Shown: positions 58,618-64,000 of the stretch, piece after piece
How positions within the stretch are numbered: position 1 is the stretch's first letter
Layout of the letters: each line of letters starts with the position of its first letter
Assembly (NCBI RefSeq): GCF_014633365.1
Contig: NC_068347.1
Coordinates: 32,716,116 to 32,780,115 of the forward strand
DNA length: 64,000 nucleotides
DNA from: Diospyros lotus
Taxonomy: Eukaryota; Streptophyta; Magnoliopsida; Ericales; Ebenaceae
Reading direction: 5' to 3'
Notes under the pieces: generated by a model
What the model was told of the DNA's origin: nothing
What the model saw: only the letters and a program-made list of their open reading frames with translations
The model's database searches: none
Position numbers and translations under genes: made by a program

Positions 58618-59726
58618 TAGGGGTGAGCACAATTTCGGTTAAACCGAAGTAACTGAACCGAACAGTTCGGTCGGTTCGGTTCGATTATTTTTTTTTCAAA
58701 ATTTCGGTTCGGTTAATTTTTTTAGAAAATTCGATTTTTGGTGTTCGGTTCGATTTTTTGTTTAAAATAATCAAACTGAACTTAAACTTACAAAAACGAC
58801 ACAAGTTTTGGTTTGGGTTTATAAAACAAAGTGAAAATATCCTCACCCAAGTCAAACCGAAGTCACGTAGAGGCAGAGGAGAGAAGACCCTAAAGGCAGG
58901 AGGATCGAATCGATCCTTCCTCGCTCCGCTCTCTCTCTTCCATTGTCTCCAACGCTCTGGTACGACGGCACCATCGCCCCCTCCGATGCTGACGTCGACG
59001 CTGCGGCACCCGAGGCAAAGAGTTAGAGACTCTCACTCACCTGGAACTGAAAGGGTGGACTAAGATGGAAGCGAGATGCTGAGAGAGATCCTTCGAGTTC
59101 GTCGCCATCGGTGTCACCTCCACCTTCGACGCCTTCCCCTTTTCCGTCAGCAGTCGGCCGCTCCCCGCCTTTCCCTTCGCTGATCATCATCCCTTTCATC
59201 AAACCCAGACCGACACCTTTCCCTTCACTGATCGCACGAGGCTTCGTCTCCTTTTTTCTTCCCTTCCTTGTGCTTGGATGATCGACCCATACCAAGTACC
59301 AACGATGACCGACCATCAGATAGAAGTTAGTATTGACGTTAAGTTAGGGTTTTATTTTTTCAATTTTTTTTTGACTTAGTGAGGTTAGTTTCTTATATTT
59401 CTTCCTTTGCTGGGTTTTTCGTTTGTATTTCATTCTTTTGCACAAATTAATTTGTATTTCTCTCAATCTCTAAATAATTTTACATTTTTCTGTATTAATT
59501 CAATGGATGTTCTTGTATTTCATTTCAGCAAATCAGTTTGTTCTTTTACTAATTTTGCCCAATCGATTATCGGTTATTGATTCGATTAACTTAGTTTAGA
59601 TTTCGGTTAGTTCGATTAGTTAGAATTAATCAGTCAGGTCGGTTCGATTATTACATGCAATTCGATTCGGTTCAGTTAGAATTTTTTGGTTGGTTCGGTT
59701 CGATTATAACCGAATGCACATCTCTA
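58618..59726. mobile_element. hAT-like element carrying a GC-rich segment, downstream of copy E
   Basis: Ends TAGGGGTGAGCAC and, reverse-complemented, TAGAGATGTGCA. Flanks caaaaatg and taaaaata agree at 6 of 8. The gene C 3' flank shows the uninterrupted site (about 39990). cggttcggttcg words crowd both ends. The middle (about 58858-59330) is GC-rich and unlike the rest. Confidence 0.75.
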
Positions 59727-59734
59727 TAAAAATA

Positions 59735-60969
59735 AAAAAAATTATTAAAATTAATAAAAATAATTTTCAGCGTATCAAAACAATAAATAAGAAGTAAACA
59801 TCTAACTAGAATGCTAGCTACCTTCTCTTCCCCTTTTACCTTACAAAGCTGAGAATCTGCTGCACTTTTTGGACTGATCAATTTTTTTCTACTCTACTAA
59901 GTCAAACTAGTTAGTAAATGGGGATTATCACCATTAATACCAACTTTCATGTAAAATAGTGGTTAACTAATAGTATCCCTTTCGACACTTTAAGTCATTA
60001 TTTAGAGAGTAGCATAAAGTTGGTGTTACAAATGCCAATAATAAATATATATATATATATTTGCATGAATGTATAATTCTAATATTTAAGAATAATCATA
60101 TATTGACGGTACATATTTTAGTCATGTTCTTAGGTTTTTTAAGTGAATAATCAAATGTCTACATCACTGATATTGACATTCGTGCTAAAACCGTTTGAAT
60201 TCTTAAAAAAGTTTGTACGATGATAATTGAGAATTAGTTTTCTTAATACAGACTTTTGAAGATATTCTTTGTCCCTTGTACATAATTATATAGTTTTTTT
60301 TTTTTTTTTCATTTCTTTGTTTAGAAGAATTTTTTTGTTTGTTTGTTTAGTTTTTGTTATGATATATATTTGGAGTATGTCATAACATTAAATGTAAATG
60401 TTTTTATGATTTTTTATTTAACAAAATTCTTATTTATAGAAAAAAATCTAACGATAACATAAATTTTTTTTCAATATTTCTCTGGACATAATTAAGGTAT
60501 GAGATATGTGCATTTTATTTATATAATTGATATGAAAATACATATTTACATAATATTATGTTGAATAATATGAAATAAAACATAAAAAAATGATTTTTGA
60601 AAAATTCGTGCAAGTGTTAGTTTCTCAAATAATTTTACCTTTACACCATAACTTATTTTCATAAAATTTTGAATATTACTAATATTAAAAAATTAATTAT
60701 AATACTCAAAAACCTTCCAATAAATATTTATTTAATTTATTTAATTTATTTTACAGATATTTTATAATACGAACGCTTAGGAAAAAACATTTGAACGGAA
60801 ATCTTAAAAAATAACTATGGAGACTGAATGATGACATACACCAAAATCGAGTCATCGTGAATTATTATTAAACTCTTATAAATTTATAATAGTTTTATTA
60901 ATTTATAAAATTATTATTAATTTTTTTGTCATATTAATTTATGAAAATAATTTATAGGTATAGGATTTA
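59735..60969. other. Spacer after copy E
   Basis: 59735-60010 continues the gene C/E 3' flank. The rest is AT-rich with a (TA)n at about 60046-60060 and a T-run at about 60292-60309. No gene. Confidence 0.6.
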
Positions 60970-61125
60970 AGAAACAACCAACGTTGACTCACCAAACCCC
61001 ATTATGAAGATTAATCACCATTTAATTTAGCAAATTAAGTATGTTTTCTAAATTATTTTTGAAAAAAAAAACAAAGCAATGCTTTGCCTGTACACAAAAG
61101 AAAGTTAATATAGAGACTCATAATA
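60970..61125 (+). repeat. Conserved inter-gene block (copy 7)
   Basis: Contains gactcaccaaaccccatta, gaagattaatcaccattt and gcctgtacacaaaagaaag as in the block at 37310-37550. Confidence 0.8.
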
Positions 61126-62087
61126 TTAGACTTTATTTAGTCATCACAAATATATATACATATATATACTTAAATTTAGTTTTAGAAATTATTAAAGTTT
61201 AATAAGATTAAAAAAATACTAACACCAAATGTAGTGTTTGCTTGTATGATAGAAATAGATAAAAAAAAAAATAATCCCAATAAAACTATAGAAAAAAAAT
61301 ATATATATATATAATTAGGATATAACCACTAAGGGTGACTTATACAGAAATCAAAATTCTATATTAAATATGGAATCATGAGTTCAAACTTTTTTATCCC
61401 TCCATGGCTAGATATGAACAATTTGATGATATCTTTGGTATTCATAGCTTGAGAAAGTCGTCAAGTAAAGACATGAACATTTATTAAAAAAAAAATTATG
61501 TTTGAACTTTGAACTTTAATTAAATTATTAAAATTTATTTTTGAAATAAATTCAGCACTAAGGTTTTGTTTACTTTTACTTTCTAAAATACATTTGATAT
61601 TGAATATCTAATTGAAGTTAAAGGAGACAGCTGGGAAAAGAAATGTTATGGGTATCCTTCTTAACAAAATGTGAAATTCACACTTATTTTGTTGAAGTTT
61701 AATTTAGCTATTTTCAATTGAATTACTCAAATAAGGTACATTGTCTAAAAATAAGTTACATTTGATAAGATTAAAGAAATAATCCTATTCAATCACAAAT
61801 AATAAAGTATGTACTAGGGCTTTGTCGGGTAAGATTTTGGTGGAGTTCGAGTTTTAAGTTCACTATTATTTTTTAAAAATTAATTGTTATTTGTTTCGAT
61901 GTAACAATAAATTTGTAATTATGGAAGAATACCGGATTAGAATTTTTAGTGTTTGAAAGACTTGCAAAATAGAAAACAATTAGAGACATAGGGTGTCTCA
62001 TATATGAGTCCTCTAATACTTAAGTCATTCTCTGGAATAATATGTAAAAAAAGCAAAAATATAATTTAAGTGAAATTTTAATCATAT
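61126..62087. other. Spacer
   Basis: AT-rich. About 61700-61870 repeats 44790-45010. No gene recognised. Confidence 0.6.
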
Positions 62088-62380
62088 CACTACAAGAGTT
62101 TCAACTTTTTTCGGCCATCAAAAAACCGTTGGTAAAAGTTTTACCGACAGTAATTATAATCGCCAGAAATACCTCTGTCGGAAAAATTTTTCGGCGGTCG
62201 AAAACCACCAGTAAAAGTAATCTTTATCGGTGGTTTTTCGAAACCGTTAGCAAAATTCTTACTTTACCGGCGGTTTTAAAATTGCCGGAAAAATTCTTCC
62301 TTTACCGACGATTTAAAATATATTTATTTTATTCTTCCTTTGCCGGCGATTTTAAAACCGCCGGCAAAAGAAGAATTTAT
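62088..62380. mobile_element. CACTA-like terminus with subterminal repeats
   Basis: Begins CACTACAAGAGTTTC and carries at least eight direct and inverted copies of ccggcggtttt / aaaaccgccggc. No matching right end ttgtagtg was found before the window end, so it is a fragment or its far end lies outside. Confidence 0.65.
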
Positions 62381-64000
62381 TAGAACTTATTCTCATTTTA
62401 TGCAATGCCTGCAGGATATGATTCAAGATATAGTTGCCTGAAACATGACATTCCATACCCTACTTATACAGAATATGATATAGCTTTCCCTAGCTTGCTT
62501 GTGCATTCCCAAACAAGGTTAGAGAGAAGAAGAAAATGGTTCAACAAAAACAGTATGAAGTCAAGAAGATGCTACTGATAATGAGTGCACCAATTTCTAA
62601 TGATTAATCTGGGGCTTCTATCCATTGAATATGTAGCATCACAAATGAAATGGAGAATAGAAAATGAAAAAATTAAGGCAGAAAATAAAGTTGCGAAATA
62701 AAATTATATACGTTGGGGCCACGTTCAAGCCATTCTTGAATAAGATATATATCGAGACTGATCAAGAAAAGGGTGCAATGAGAATGCATAGCGATAGATG
62801 CCACCAAGCAAATGCAGTTGAAGCCATACCAGACAGAACTTACATATATACAACCCTTGACTGCAGCACGACGGCAAAATGCCGAAGGCAGTTCCCCTTG
62901 GCCATAAATAGGGTAAAGCAATGCACCAGGTGCATTTGGAAACCTGAAAGGTTGAGAAGAGCAATGAAGAAGATTATCAAAGACTAAAGAATATATCAAA
63001 GCATTTTGTGGGGTAAAAAGAGGATAAGAGTGGGAGAGCAAGCGAAAAAGAGCAAAGGTGGAGTCATTGATGAGGTATGCTCAATGTCAATTACGGCAAC
63101 ATAGAGAGTAGAGTAGAGATGTTTGGCAGAGAAGAAGAAAAGGGAAAAATTAGGGGAGAGAGAAATCAGTGGCCATTCTCCATTAATTTGCATTCAATAA
63201 TTAACATATCGGATTTGAATAATCCTTACTTGAGACATATTTATAGACTCACAAAATTCTACCTAACTACGAATCCTAAATTAAAGTTGAAAACAGATAA
63301 ACCTAATCTGAACTAAACTTGGAGTTCAAATTAATGCAAGAAGAGAACTTAAAAATACCTGCTTCTCTGAAGTTCGTGAAATAACTAAAATACCTACACA
63401 ACTAGACTTACGAAACTTCTAAAATAATTATAACTATTGATCTCCCATCATCGCCAAAGCAGGTTAAGAAAACCTGTGTGTTGAATGGTTTATGTCTATG
63501 GAGTATTGCACAATCAACTTTAGAGAATAAATAAATAAATAAATAGAACCTAATGAATACCTGGTTGTGGCCATTGCCACAATTAATTATATGAAAATTA
63601 GGATTTGATAATCTATGACAAGTATCATCACAGATTAACAGCATTGCAACAAAGTACCAGTGTGCTAATTACTATAGTTGTAATTTGTTTCTGATTTGTT
63701 GTTACTCTCAATTCCTTTGTTTTAATATTATGATGCTACTATAGTTTTGTTAGACCCTACTGCTTCCTTTTTTGGATGCATGCAAACTTTCAAAATTTAC
63801 AACTTTCTCTGCATTCAGTCTATTTACCATTCATGAATCTAAATATATAATAAGACACAGCCTACTGAGAAATAATAACAATAATAATTATAAATACCCA
63901 TTGGCCAAATGGTATGTTTTTTTCCCATGATTCCAACTCAACTGTTGGTCAAAACTATTAACATACGATCTTTTGACATCAACAAGACAAGTTTTGACAT
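62381..64000. other. Unassigned region at the window end
   Basis: Overlapping open frames occur on both strands (62664-62987 plus, 62673-63041 minus) with no known motif. On the minus strand two splice-donor-like sites (GAAGCAG|GTATTT near 63357, CAACCAG|GTATTC near 63561) hint at small exons of a minus-strand gene that would start beyond the window. I could not assemble a product. Confidence 0.3.

Noticed and set aside
62664..63041. Overlapping open frames on both strands near the window end
   Set aside because: Neither shows a recognisable domain; splice-like sites nearby were too weak to build a gene.
1..64000. CRISPR arrays, operons, ribosome binding sites
   Set aside because: The window is plant nuclear DNA; the repeats seen are transposon ends, microsatellites or duplicated modules.

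Overview
The window looks like nuclear DNA from a flowering plant, most likely a eudicot. It is AT-rich, its genes carry GT-AG introns, and it is crowded with plant transposons (LTR elements, LINE/SINE, hAT, CACTA and Harbinger-type elements). The protein families present (chloroplast GDT1/UPF0016, DUF247/UPF0481, secreted glycine-rich protein) are plant families. I cannot name the species.

Layout: 1-2.1 kb is AT-rich spacer with an hAT-like element. 2.4-12.2 kb, minus strand, is a complete ten-exon gene that I rebuilt exon by exon into a 349-residue chloroplast GDT1-like cation transporter. Its introns host a 5'-truncated LINE with a 16-bp target duplication and a deleted Ty3/gypsy element with intact LTRs, primer-binding site and 5-bp target duplication. 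12.2-19 kb is spacer with an hAT MITE, a long hairpin, a second MITE and a 2.1-kb CACTA element. 19.2-19.5 kb, minus strand, is a small secreted glycine-rich protein gene.

20.5-61 kb is an array of DUF247 genes, all on the plus strand. Genes A (22.9-28.6 kb) and B (34.0-36.5 kb) have three coding exons. Gene C (38.7-40.0 kb) and gene D (47.2-48.5 kb) have a single coding exon behind a leader intron. Copy E (57.3-58.6 kb) is a near-duplicate of C with an in-frame stop. Every copy is preceded by the same promoter/leader module, and a second conserved block recurs between copies, once inverted. The array has grown by repeated segmental duplication and has been peppered with insertions whose target duplications can be read against the empty paralogous sites. 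Gene A is a chimera of two tandem copies. 61-64 kb is spacer with one CACTA-like terminus.

The most notable object is the DUF247 array with its duplicated upstream modules. DUF247 proteins are plant-specific, have one C-terminal membrane segment and are poorly understood; some grass members are self-incompatibility determinants. Nothing here proves such a role.
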